NCBI RefSeq assembly: GCF_001039355.2
Contig: NW_019773803.1
Location: forward strand, 1-25,496
Direction: 5' to 3'
DNA from: Lingula anatina
Lineage: Eukaryota > Brachiopoda > Lingulata > Lingulida > Lingulidae
Length of the DNA stretch: 25,496 nt
Position 1 is the first letter of the stretch. Each line of letters begins with the position of its first letter. Positions 1 to 8,793 of this stretch are shown here, piece by piece. The translations under genes were made by a program, and so were the position numbers. The notes under the pieces were generated by a model. The model was not told the origin of the DNA. It worked only from the letters and a program-made list of their open reading frames with translations, and ran no database searches.

Positions 1-206
1 TACTGGGGATGATTTTCCCAGTGCAGCGAGTTTACTAGATGCCATTTTGAATATTGAGGATGAGATGAACCGCCAGACGGCGCAAGGTGCGGCGGCGATG
101 GCAGTAATTTGCCAAGAGGAACCTGGTCATCAGACACTTAACCCAGCTCTGTCTGAAGTACCAGCATCTGTGACAACCCAAAAAACATCTCGAACGCAGA
201 ATTCGG
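1..206 (+). CDS. Partial IAP gene (upstream paralogue), UBA-linker exon, 5' end cut by window
   Basis: The reading frame (codons start at base 2) gives the end of a UBA domain (GDDFPSAASLLDAIL) and then a Gln/Thr/Ala/Pro-rich linker ending TQNSG. It aligns with 21261-21466 of the second IAP gene in this window, with a few substitutions (for example Asn for Lys after DAIL, and CQEE for PQEA). The exon ends TCGG before a GTAATG donor at 207, the same donor as the paralogue, leaving phase 1. UBA domains of IAP proteins bind ubiquitin chains. The BIR part of this gene must lie before the window. No stop interrupts the frame, so it may be functional. Confidence 0.85.
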
Positions 207-441
207 GTAATGTCTGAGCTAATAACACTCCGATATGATTACTTGCGGTTAGATTATATAAAATAATAAACTAGACCAAAAGTTCAGAAACACCGTTATT
301 TTGAATGTTTATGAAATAATAATAGGTGCTAAGGTAAATATTTTAACCAAATGTTTGTGGATGGATGACAACTGGCATACCTGAATCATCTTTACAAAAT
401 CAGAGCTGATCAGACTTGATGTAAATTGTATTTCATTTTAG

Positions 442-519
442 AGAAACAATCTAAAAAAGACATTAAAAAGAAGATGAAGAAGCAAGACGCTCCGATACCA
501 AAGGAAAGTGACGACAAGG
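442..519 (+). CDS. Partial IAP gene (upstream paralogue), lysine-rich 78-nt exon
   Basis: A candidate acceptor (TTTCATTTTAG, ending 441) and a donor (GTGAGC at 520) bound a 78-nt open segment with phase 1 at both ends, so it fits between the UBA exon and the RING exon without a frameshift. It encodes a very basic stretch (KKDIKKKMKK) followed by DAPIPKESDDK. The region is absent from the second IAP gene, where about 380 bp of the matching intron is missing. The basic run could act as a nuclear localisation or RNA/phosphoinositide-binding segment, but that is inference. Exon status rests on splice sites, phase and openness only; no transcript is visible. Confidence 0.6.
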
Positions 520-947
520 GTGAGCACTAGGCTTTTGATCTCTGTTTGATGGGTGTCAGTGTCCAGTGATATAAAAACTAACATCGAGGTCAAACTCATA
601 ATGCGGCGATCAGATACTAAGTAATCGTGATTGAGTTTGTACGTCGTATGAAATAGGCGTTCATATAAAAAAGCGAAACTTTCTGAAAAAAAAACTCATT
701 TCCTTTTTTTTCAACTAAACAGTTCAAATATCATTATCATTTGTAAACTATCAATGCACTCGAATTGCAGCTACAGGACGACTGGTATATATCGTTTATG
801 TTGTTTACAATAAGAAGCATCCTGAAGCATTTGATGAATGATTAAAAAAAGAATTGCAAACGTGTTTATTTGTGTCCTTTCCCTTGACTGAATGTTATAT
901 CATTATCAACAACTGTTTTGAAGTAAGTGTTGCCAACTATATTTCAG

Positions 948-1144
948 AGACCAAGTCCTTGCTTGAGGAAAACAAAAGACTGAAAGAAGAGCGCATCTGT
1001 AAGATATGTATGGATGAAGAAGTTAGCGTGGTATTTCTGCCGTGCGGCCATCTTGTCGCCTGTGTCCAGTGTGCGCCTGCGTTGAGGAATTGCGCCATTT
1101 GCAGAACAGCTATCAAGGGCACGGTCAGGTCCATATTAAGTTAA
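948..1144 (+). CDS. Partial IAP gene (upstream paralogue), C-terminal RING exon
   Basis: The exon follows an acceptor (CTATATTTCAG, ending 947) and ends with TAA at 1142-1144. After a charged helix ([12 protein letters not shown]) it encodes a full C3HC4 RING: CKIC, eleven residues, [10 protein letters not shown], six residues, CAIC. It ends [10 protein letters not shown], the short hydrophobic tail that IAP RINGs use to dimerise and that closely resembles the end of vertebrate cIAPs. The domain recruits E2 enzymes for ubiquitin transfer. Apart from the last residue and two near the exon start, the protein is identical to the exon at 21842-22038, which shows recent duplication or gene conversion. 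An ATG at 854 opens the same frame but lies in the intron and is not a supported start. Confidence 0.93.
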
Positions 1145-3200
1145 TCTTTATGTAATCCTGGCCAGGAATAGCAATGATTCATCCAAACTGCACCATCATC
1201 TTAATATCTAAATACTACGTTAAAGGAACTTCAGTAAGTATCACAGATTCAATGATATTTCATGATCACATATTGCAATGTGTAGTAACAACTATTCTCA
1301 TTTTGACAGTTTTAAGAAAGATTTTGTACCTACAAACAACATAAAACAAAACAATGGCATAGAGCGACTATCATAAAGATCACAATAAAGAAAAATGTTA
1401 TTTATGAACTATCTCTCTCATTGTTATTTTTTACAGCTTTTAAAGTCAGAACATTACTCAAAAGTGAATTGTATGCCTTTTTTCCATATCAAACATGTTA
1501 ATGCACTATTCTTTATTCAGTTATAACATTTGAACACAATGCAGATTGATTTTATTTATATGAATATTTATCCGACTTGACTTACCACGTGTGGCTAGTG
1601 CCTTGTTATATTTTTTTTAAATATTGCAAGCAAACTTCTGGTGTAAAAAGATGTGTTTACTATGACAACATTTTAATGTCTGTTTAAGGATTTTTAGAGT
1701 TTATCTTATTGTTACTTAAAGGGATAATAACTCTTCACATGAGATTTATATTTCACAATAAAAACATTGTGAACAACTCACAGAAATATAATGTATTCTG
1801 TTTTACCACAAAAATGGCAGTTATAGCTATTATTCTGATATCTGAGCTTGTCTTTAGACCACGTGACCTCCATTGATGGCTATACTCTGTTATAATCTCT
1901 TAAGAAATTATAACAAAAAAAACAAACTTTTTAGAAAAAAAAAACAGGGACTAACTTTGAATGTAAAAATGGATTCATTTACCATTGGTAAGTATTGGAA
2001 AATTGTTGTTTACTCTAGGACAATTTTTTATTTATTTATTTATTTTTATTTTTTTTTTTTTGGCCAGAATGAAGACTTATTATCCCTTTAAATAATTTCA
2101 GGAATTGATCTATGCATTCTCATTATGATAAAAATCGTGCGAAACACGCGATATTAGCAATTTACTTATTATTTTTAGTCATGACAAATATAAGTATTTT
2201 TCCTAATCAATATGTAGTTTTTATTAATTATACAGCGTGTTTTTTTGTTTATTTTTATATTATCTTTTAGAAACCAATTTATAATAATTTCTATAAAATG
2301 TATATTATGTTAACCATGATTATTACCATGTTGTATTTTACTTACTTTTCAAACTTATGAATAATAGTGTTTATATTTATTTTTTAATTATGTTTTATTA
2401 AATGTGTATCTTATTATTCATTATATGTTATTTTGCAGAATCCTACGAACTGTGCATGGTATTAACGTTGATGTCAACACTGAAACCTTGCCATATAACA
2501 TTTTTAAAATATGTAAATGTGCTGTTTATATAAATGAACTTTTCAACAACCAACAAAGAGCCGGATTTTCTGATTAGGTTTTCGTTTCATTTGATAAATG
2601 AATAACATTTGTTGATATAATATGAGGTGTTTAATTTATAGAGGAGCAGTTGGACTTCATGACGTTGATTGGTTCTGCTCGTTACATGATGATATCAGTA
2701 AATTATATGGTATACATGTTGCATAAAATACAATTTGGTATCAATAAACGTACTTATCAAGATATGTATAAATCTAATGTTAGTATTGAGCAATATTAAG
2801 AATCAATAATGAATGTCGATCGAGATGTATTGTATAATCGATTTCAATGACTAACTCTTAATTAGGATTCGGATAGGACATGTTTTGATATTATGATAAG
2901 TATAATGGCACATTGCCCTATTTTTAAATACATGGAGTGTTAATGCATGGTACATATGTTTATGATAATATGAAATTTTTTGGTAATTTACGGATTTTGT
3001 GTTATGTATTTGTTTTAAAAATTTGTTTTAAAAAATGAAAAGAATAATAGAGCGTATGTTGTAAAACTTCAGAATTCAAGGACAGATTCTTGTGAAAAAC
3101 AAGGTGTACGTTATGAAGTTAATGGCTTACACCTTCACTAATTGCAGGTAATCATTAAAAAATCAAATGAGTAGAAGAATGAAGAGTTATTGAGTGTAAT
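1145..3200. other. IAP 3' flank then AT-rich intergenic DNA
   Basis: Bases 1145 to about 1482 align with the flank after the second IAP gene (22039 to about 22364), so the duplicated block includes the 3' UTR region. Beyond that the sequence is AT-rich with T- and A-runs, short chance ORFs (for example 1873-2091) and no recognisable coding motif, RNA gene or transposon end. Confidence 0.7.
1384..1389 (+). promoter_or_regulatory. Candidate polyadenylation signal of upstream IAP gene
   Basis: AATAAA about 240 nt after the RING stop codon. The aligned position in the second IAP gene (around 22274) reads TATTAA and has no canonical signal. Use of this site is inferred from position only. Confidence 0.4.
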
Positions 3201-3204
3201 ATTG

Positions 3205-3411
3205 CATTCCCATAGATTTAGATCGATCAATCTAGATTGATCTAACTCCCTGGGGGTTCACGCTTAATTACTGTCAGTCGAGCGCGCACGGTAGTTAATA
3301 ACCCCCTTACAGCTTTTAGTAGGCGGGACAGGCATTTGAGCCGGCTAAGCTGACAGTAATCTAGTGAGATTCCCCACAGAGATAGATCGATCTAAAACGT
3401 GTGGTAATGGG
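3205..3411. repeat. Foldback repeat carrying GATCGATC motifs
   Basis: Two imperfect inverted arms, about 3205-3277 and 3350-3411, share TTTAGATCGATC, TCTCACTAGATTACTGTCAG (and degenerate forms), separated by a GC-richer loop of about 70 bp. The left arm also holds a perfect 18-nt palindrome, GATCAATCTAGATTGATC, at 3225-3242. The arm sequence is related to single copies at 11448-11500, 13755-13846 and 14184-14275. It looks like a MITE-like or foldback element, but I see no clear target site duplication. Confidence 0.55.
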
Positions 3412-4174
3412 GTCTAAGTTATATTTCTTAAAGAGTCAGCAAGTGTAGAAATTGTTTTCGTGGTAGGAAAAGAGGGACAATGTCAAAGTTACGTACAATT
3501 TTATTTGATTGGTCAATTTCTCAATAGATTTGCATGTTTCAGCCGCCACATGTTAAACACATGCACATTTAGTATGAATATAGCCCAAGCATGAGCAATT
3601 TCAAATAACATTTTATATGTTTTATTGAAGACAAGCCTCTTAGAAACAACATAATAAGGATATATTGTGGGATGCAACACATGAAAGGAAATGCCTTTTA
3701 ATCAGGGAAAAGACAATGGGTCGGTAACAAATAAAATATATATATATATTAAACACACTTGTGAATTTGTATGAAAAATCAGTCGATGAAAATATGTTTG
3801 AAAGCTGCAGAGCATCGTTTTCGTCGCTATGAATGTGTCCAAGATTAAGTTAAGTTTCATCAGGTTTTGATAATTGTAATTTAATGTGTATCTAAAAAGT
3901 AACTTAATAAACTTACATAAAATACAATTGCATTCTCATTTAGTTGCTGTATGCCTCAAGTTTCCTGGCCCAGAACCTACAAATAGTTTTTCTGGTACAC
4001 TGCTTAGTTTTGGTCTGTTGCTACCAATCGGGTGAACAAGGTGAATTGGTATTAATTAAGTCAGAAGTCAGATTACGCCTGGTAGCATTTCCAAATATCT
4101 AGCTTTCAGTGTGTAAATGGTTATTATATTGTACTGTTAGAATATTGTTTATCACCCTGTTGCTAGATAAACAG
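3412..4174. other. AT-rich intergenic stretch
   Basis: No gene recognised. It contains a short TA microsatellite near 3738-3750 and otherwise unstructured AT-rich sequence leading to the B-box fragment. Confidence 0.6.
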
Positions 4175-4330
4175 ACAATAGAAGAAGAAGAAGCCAATGT
4201 AGCAGCAGTGACACAGGCCATTGCTCATATGACCATCAGTTGTGAGAAACATCCTAATAATGAATTAAAATATTACTGTGAAGAAGATGACATTGTTGCA
4301 TGTGGTGACTGCGAATTAACAGACATGGTA
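4175..4330 (+). pseudogene. B-box fragment of a TRIM-like protein
   Basis: After a weak acceptor-like site (GATAAACAG, ending 4174) an open frame encodes an acidic lead and then CEKHPNNELKYYC followed by EEDDIVACGDC. This fits the first half of a B-box type 2 zinc finger: C-x2-H, then C, then C-x2-C. The closing His residues of a B-box (C-x5-H-x2-H) are missing, because the frame continues ELTDMVLCQ. The frame stays open to 4549 but becomes unlike any domain and runs into a poly-T tract. B-boxes follow the RING in TRIM proteins, yet here this piece lies upstream of the RING fragment at 4835, so the two are not one collinear gene. Probably a decayed or rearranged exon. Confidence 0.6.
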
Positions 4331-4488
4331 TTATGCCAGTTGATAAAGTTGCAAAAAGCGACAGAGATGAAATTAACGCAGGAAAGGTTCCATTCACATA
4401 ATGCAAGACAGAAATACCTGCATTCATGGCTCTATTTCCATAACCTGAGGTTAAGAGGAAACACAATAAAACTATGTCAACACACAAT

Positions 4489-4489
<1 letters not shown>

Positions 4490-4519
<30 letters not shown>
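4490..4519 (+). repeat. Poly-T tract, 30 nt
   Basis: Uninterrupted T run. It could be the reverse-strand poly-A tail of a retroposed sequence, but no matching body was recognised. Confidence 0.9.
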
Positions 4520-4520
<1 letters not shown>

Positions 4521-4834
4521 TCCTTCTGAAGTCCGCAAATAATAAATAGACGCCAATTTTTTCTAACTTTGCACAGTTCTGAAAGGAAATGGAAGAAGCG
4601 GCGCATTTTCTGGGATTATTTTAAAATCAGTACCCATAACTATAACAGTAAGCCAGTCAAAGAGAATACACAGCACTAGTAAGAAGTAGCATTAAATTGT
4701 GATCTTTGTTGATCAAAGCTGCAGCATTTGAAAGTAGAAAGAAACTGAGCATTTTTGACAACTTTTAGTTATTCAACTTAGGCAACAAAACCAACTCAAT
4801 GATCCTTAATTAATTAACAAAGGGACAGTAGGAC

Positions 4835-5075
4835 ATGGCAGAAGCAGTAGTAGCAGCTTTCACATATAATCTCTTGACATGTAGTATCTGCCTGGGAGAG
4901 TATGAAGACCCCGTTGTACTGCCTTGCCACCATACATTTTGCTGTGGCTGTCTATGTGACCACTGCTTCTCGCATAATGACTCCAAGTAGGGCATTTCTC
5001 TGTCCCATTTGTAGAGAAGAGATACAGTTTCCAGCTGGTGGACTTTGTCGATATGCGGTTCAGAGAAAAAAATGA
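4835..5075 (+). pseudogene. TRIM-type RING exon, frameshifted
   Basis: From ATG at 4835 the frame reads MAEAVVAAFTYNLLTCSICL and continues with a RING signature (CSIC, then LPCHHTFC, CGC, DHC) before a TAG at 4988-4990. Shifting by one base at 4989 recovers the last zinc ligands, AFLCPICREEIQFPAGG, in a frame that stops at 5073-5075. The order of cysteines and the PxxF/LPC-H-TFC wording match N-terminal RINGs of TRIM E3 ligases, with the start Met in the usual place. The one-base shift breaks it, so this is a pseudogene unless the break is a sequencing error. A Tc1-like element begins 76 bp downstream and may have interrupted the original gene. Confidence 0.7.
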
Positions 5076-5476
5076 GAGTTGAAAAACTACACGTTTATTA
5101 TCTACAGAGACTGATCAAAAACTACCCACTCAATTAGCAGGGCGTGAATATACAACATTGGTCAAAAAGGTTGTCCCACCCCCATTTCCATGTACTTTTA
5201 TGATCACCTTACAGCTGTAAATTGTTAGAAATAGTGCTTTTTATTACGGATACCGTGTCTAACATGATTAATGGTTTAAAAATACAAAATAGTGGTGGAA
5301 ATATACATATTTTATACCATTTTGTAAAATTTATAACAGGTACCCCCTCAAATCGACTGTTTCACTGTGACTTCTACAGATGTAAAGAAATGTCTATAAA
5401 ATTGAAAAGACGCCATCAAATGTCACCAAATTCACGCACAATTAGTATTAGGGTGTGCTCGTTAAAGATCACGTGC

Positions 5477-5888
5477 CTAACAGCGTGTGCGTCTACCGCG
5501 TACTGCAATTATCTCCTGTAGACGGCGCGACAAGCCTTCAACACAGGTTACAATTCTGTTTTGTGGGATATTGTCCCATTCTTCTTAAACAAGTTGGGGG
5601 AGTTGGTCCACCCACGTTTTTATGGGGTGGGTTCTCCTTTGCATTGTATACTCCAATTCATGTCACAATTGATTTGTAAGTTTAACATCAGGGCTCAAAG
5701 ATGGTGGTTCCACCCTTAGACCATTGTGTTTCTTCAACAAACACTTGCCAGGCGAGAGGTGTGAGTAAGTGTGCAGTCATGATAAAGCCTGGAGTTAACC
5801 CCAAAGTCAGTTCTTGAAGATGGAATGAGATATCAGCTGAGAATGCTACGTCCAGTGATCCCACAGGCACCTGAACCTGATTATCCAT
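5477..5888 (-). pseudogene. Tc1-like transposase C-terminal half, left arm (minus strand)
   Basis: Read on the minus strand, this arm contains the degenerate transposase end. A frame reads PSLSPDVKL where Tc1 transposases have SPDLNPIEHLW, then MQRRT, then NGTISHKTEL and a tail ending at the same stop codon position (5477-5479) as the right arm. It matches the plus strand of 5907-6479 over most of its length but is more diverged, with several frameshifts and stops. No N-terminal helix-turn-helix region is present. Confidence 0.65.
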
Positions 5889-5906
5889 AACTGGAAGGAA
5901 GTCGAT

Positions 5907-6479
5907 TTGGATGCAGAATCAAATTATTTCTTGTATCCCATCGATGGTCAAAGAGGGTCCATAGACATGTTAAAAAATGCCTCTTGGAAGGGTGTGTGTA
6001 GGGTAATATCGCCTGAGGTGTTAGATCAATCCGCATTTGGAGAACATTCCAAGCCCATGGTATTAGTACATTGTTCCTTTTGGAACAAAACGTAACAGGG
6101 GCATTTTAATGTAACATTCTCAACAGAAATCTCACTCCATTTGCAAGAGGTGACTTCACGGATGCTACTGGATTCATTGTGACAATGCACTTGCTCTCAG
6201 CTCTCGTCTGGCAAACGATTTGTTGCAGAAACCATGGGCTCTGAGGATGGGACAACCGTCTTTGAGTCCTGATATTAATCCTACTGAGCACCTGTGGCAT
6301 AAATTGGAATGTGCGTTGCAGAGGAGAACCAATTTCTAAACAATCTTGACCAATTCCGCCTCGCTCTTTAGAATGAATGGGACAATATCCCACATAACAG
6401 AATTGTTACCCATGTTGAAGGCTTGTCGCGCCATCTACAGGAGATAATTGCAGTACGTGGTAGACGCACACGCTGTTAG
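5907..6479 (+). pseudogene. Tc1-like transposase C-terminal half, right arm (plus strand)
   Basis: Pieces in order: SNYFLYPIDGQRG (resembles the ESRF-L-x-DGR region around the first catalytic Asp in Tc1 enzymes), FTDATGFIV, DNALALSSRLANDLLQK (second catalytic Asp, DNA-x-H/S), SLSPDINPTEHLWHKLE (the NP-x-EHLW block with the catalytic Glu), and NEWDNIPHNRIVTHVEGL with RGRRTRC then TAG at 6477-6479. Stops and frame changes occur between pieces (for example TAA at 6093-6095). The N-terminal DNA-binding region is absent. It is an inactive remnant. Confidence 0.7.
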
Positions 6480-6959
6480 GCACGTGATCCTTAACGAGCA
6501 CACCCTAATGCTAATTGTGTGTGAATTCGGTGACATTTGATGGCATCTTTTCAATTGTATAGACATTTCTTCACATCTGTAGATGTCACAGTGAAACAGT
6601 CGATTTGAGGGGGTACCTTTTATAAATTTTACTAAATGATATAAAATGTGTATATATTCACCAGTATTTTGTATTTTTTTTTAACCATTAATCATGTTAG
6701 ACACGGTATCCGTAATAAAAAGCACTATTTCTAACAGTTCACAGCTATGAGGTGATCATTTGTAAATAAAAGTGCATGGAAATGTGGGTGGGACAACCTT
6801 TTTGACCAATGTTGTATACGAGTAGGCAACAGGAGGCGGAGCTAAAACTAAAACCATGTCCACTACAGACATTGACGTTCACTGGTGTGTGGCATAGATT
6901 CGTTGTAACCATCGATTATACATACCATTTTTTATATTTTTCACAAAGGACTTTCAGTT

Positions 6960-7161
6960 TGGAAGTAAAATGTTAAAGAAAAACCTCAGAAGGGAAGATA
7001 GAAAGGGGGTAAAGCTGCCCCAAGGTACATGGGGCCATACACAATAGTGGCGAAGAAGCCAAACGGCACGTATATTCTGGAAGATTTACAAGGGAAAAAA
7101 GTTTAAGAGGGTTGTGGGTGCTGGTCAACTAAAGCAGTACAGAGAAAATGGGTGATATTTC
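6960..7161 (+). pseudogene. Ty3/gypsy-type integrase C-terminal (GPY/F) fragment
   Basis: Three short frames joined by one-base shifts read KMLKKNLRREDRKGVKL, then GPYTIVAKKPNGTYILEDLQ, then KKFKRVVGAGQLKQYRENG before TGA. The order RKG-x-KL, GPY-x-I, NG-x-Y-x-L and LK-x-Y is that of the C-terminal GPY/F domain of integrases of Ty3/gypsy retrotransposons. Shifts lie near 7030 (between TW and GPY) and near 7100 (run of six A). No reverse transcriptase, integrase core or LTR is recognisable nearby, so it is a solitary tail. The last 189 bp segment is duplicated after the N at 7216. Confidence 0.6.
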
Positions 7162-7405
7162 TTTTAAAAAATTATAAAATGTAAATAGCAACTTTTGTCT
7201 AATTCTTCTATAAAANACATGGGGCCATACACAATAGTGGCGAAGAAGCCAAACGGCACGTATATTCTGGAAGATTTACAAGGGAAAAAAGTTTAAGAGG
7301 GTTGTGGGTGCTGGTCAACTAAAGCAGTACAGAGAAAATGGGTGATATTTCTTTTAAAAAATTATAAAATGTAAATAGCAACTTTTGTCTAATTCTTCTA
7401 TAAAA
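7027..7405. repeat. Exact 189-bp direct duplication around a single N (assembly junction)
   Basis: Bases 7027-7215 and 7217-7405 are identical by eye, separated only by N at 7216. This is what unmerged overlapping contig ends look like. The duplicated copy carries a second version of the integrase tail and should not be counted as a real gene copy. Confidence 0.85.
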
Positions 7406-7639
7406 CAATGTTAGCTATTGAAACATCAACTTTATATTTATTGTCATTGCGTTTTCATGATCAGTTTGGACAGCATTTACAGCATGTTGATTTTTCTGTA
7501 TTTCAGAGCTGAAGGCGAAGCTGAAACCAGTTAAATGCTAAAGAATGAAACAATTGAGTATTTTTTACAACAAAGAAGATTGTAAACAATAAACACCCAG
7601 TTAAAACAGGCTGTATTCTTGTCTTTTTTAATTCAATAA

Positions 7640-7845
7640 ATTATATATTTTTATTGTACCACCAGCGTAGGTGCTGGCGGTACACATGGTTTTAGTCCCG
7701 TCCGGATCGTTCCGCCGGCTCAACCGCCATGTTAGCGTTACCGCTTCTCCTCCTAGACAACAAGGGCCTGCATACCCATCTCTTGGATTTAGGTCGCGTA
7801 TAATCTCAACTCGTTCCACGTAAAATTTGGGCTTCCACGGTCTGG
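7640..7845. other. GC-richer block with an 11-bp hairpin, possible short interspersed element
   Basis: This block is clearly richer in G and C than its surroundings. At 7656-7683 GTACCACCAGC and GCTGGCGGTAC form an 11-bp stem (one mismatch) with a six-base loop. On the minus strand the hairpin is followed by CAATAAAAATATA. A structured 3' end next to an A/T-rich tail suggests a retroposon read on the minus strand, but I found no tRNA-like A or B box and no target duplication. The 76-codon minus ORF here has no recognisable domain. Confidence 0.3.
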
Positions 7846-8132
7846 GGTGTGCTGTCACCTACTGGTGATCAGCTGTACCAGTATGGCACATTTGGCAGAG
7901 GTGATGGTCAGCTAGGGGAACCACAAGATGTGTGCACAGACAGCTATGGTAACATCTTCATTGCTATGGTGACCATAGGATAGTGGCACTGAGTCCACAG
8001 GGGAAATTTATGAGACACATTGCTACTAAGGATGATGGGTTGAATCATCCTGTAGCATTAGCCATCAACTCTGCTGGCCAGCTGGTGGTGGCAAAAAAGC
8101 ACGGCAAGGTTAAGACATGTCAGTACTTATAG
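7846..8132 (+). pseudogene. NHL-repeat C-terminus of a TRIM-NHL-like protein, frameshifted
   Basis: The first frame reads TFGRGDGQLGEPQDVCTDSY and GNIFIA; after a deletion near 7965 the next frame reads HRIVALSPQGKFMRHIATKD, then LNHPVALAINSAGQLVVAKK and ends KVKTCQYL with TAG at 8130-8132. The G-x-GDGQL-x-P-x-DV and D-x-x-GNIFIAD-x-x-x-HRI pattern is the NHL beta-propeller blade found at the C-terminus of TRIM2/3/32-like proteins, where it binds RNA or protein partners. About two blades remain. A loss of four bases (or equivalent) between FIA and HRI breaks the frame, so this is a pseudogene. It may belong with the RING remnant at 4835. Confidence 0.7.
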
Positions 8133-8550
8133 TAAATACTGCGATTACATTGAACACTAATGTAAATAAATGTCACACTGGCACAGTGCCGATATTCTGA
8201 TGGAAATCCATATACGTAGTCTGTTTATAATTTGCAATATTTAATTTTTCACTTTCTACAGTAAATTAAAGCTATACTCACAATTAGTAACACGCACAGA
8301 GTGTGAACATAAGTTTTGACAGTTTTAATTTAGTGTCGAAAGTAAAAACTATAATCTTAAAAATAGCAAAGTGATGTTAATAAAAAACCATATGTTACCA
8401 GTGATAATGTGTATAGATTGTTAGAAAGAGAACACAAGGCATGGTTTTCTTTAGACAACTATGATAGCAGAGAGGAAGATAAGCTATATTCATTTATATC
8501 ACAATACTCAATACCGCTCATATGTATTTAATAATAATACCCATAGTGTT
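8133..8550. other. AT-rich intergenic stretch
   Basis: No gene or repeat structure seen beyond short chance ORFs. Confidence 0.6.
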
Positions 8551-8793
8551 CAGGGGCGGATCCAGGATTATTTTAAATGGGGGGGATGCCCACTTGACAG
8601 GCCTCGCATGCAAAGTCAACTCTTGTCCCATTGGTGGTTCGGTATTTTGGTGGGCAAACGGTGCCATTTGGGGCAGTTTAGAACCATGGTTTAGCTCTTC
8701 AAAACTCTAATATCAAGAGAGGAATATCTGCTTGTTTTTTTTTCCAAAAACAGAAGGGATGTTTAAGAACGCCCAGACCCCCCTAGATTCAAA
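8551..8793. mobile_element. Fragment resembling a non-autonomous DNA transposon end
   Basis: CAGGGGCGGATCCAGGATT followed by a G run (GGGGGGG at about 8579) is a wording I recognise from widespread hAT-like/MITE ends in animal genomes. A C run with GCCCAGACCCCCCTAG at about 8770-8787 may be the degraded opposite end. The expected closing CGCCCCTG and an 8-bp target duplication are not visible. Overlapping ORFs here (8461-8710) are not coding. Confidence 0.35.

Larger units (their letters stand above)
5151..6816. mobile_element. Foldback element built from two inverted 3' halves of a Tc1/mariner-like transposon
   Basis: The ends are inverted repeats: TACAACATTGGTCAAAAAGG at 5151 matches the reverse complement ending at 6816, and each end is flanked by TA (5149-5150, 6817-6818), the standard Tc1/mariner target duplication. 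The inverted similarity does not stop at a normal terminal repeat. It runs inward about 720 bp per arm, to about 5880 on the left and about 6075 on the right, and includes the transposase C-terminal coding region on both arms, pointing outward. A central segment of about 200 bp (about 5890-6075) is single-copy. Both arms carry stops and shifts, so it is not autonomous. Confidence 0.75.

Noticed and set aside
937-1134. Antisense ORFs over both RING exons (also 21789-22028)
   Set aside because: They are mirror frames of the conserved RING exons and have no features of their own.
4254-4556. 100-codon minus-strand ORF
   Set aside because: It is antisense to the B-box fragment and includes the poly-T tract translated as lysines.
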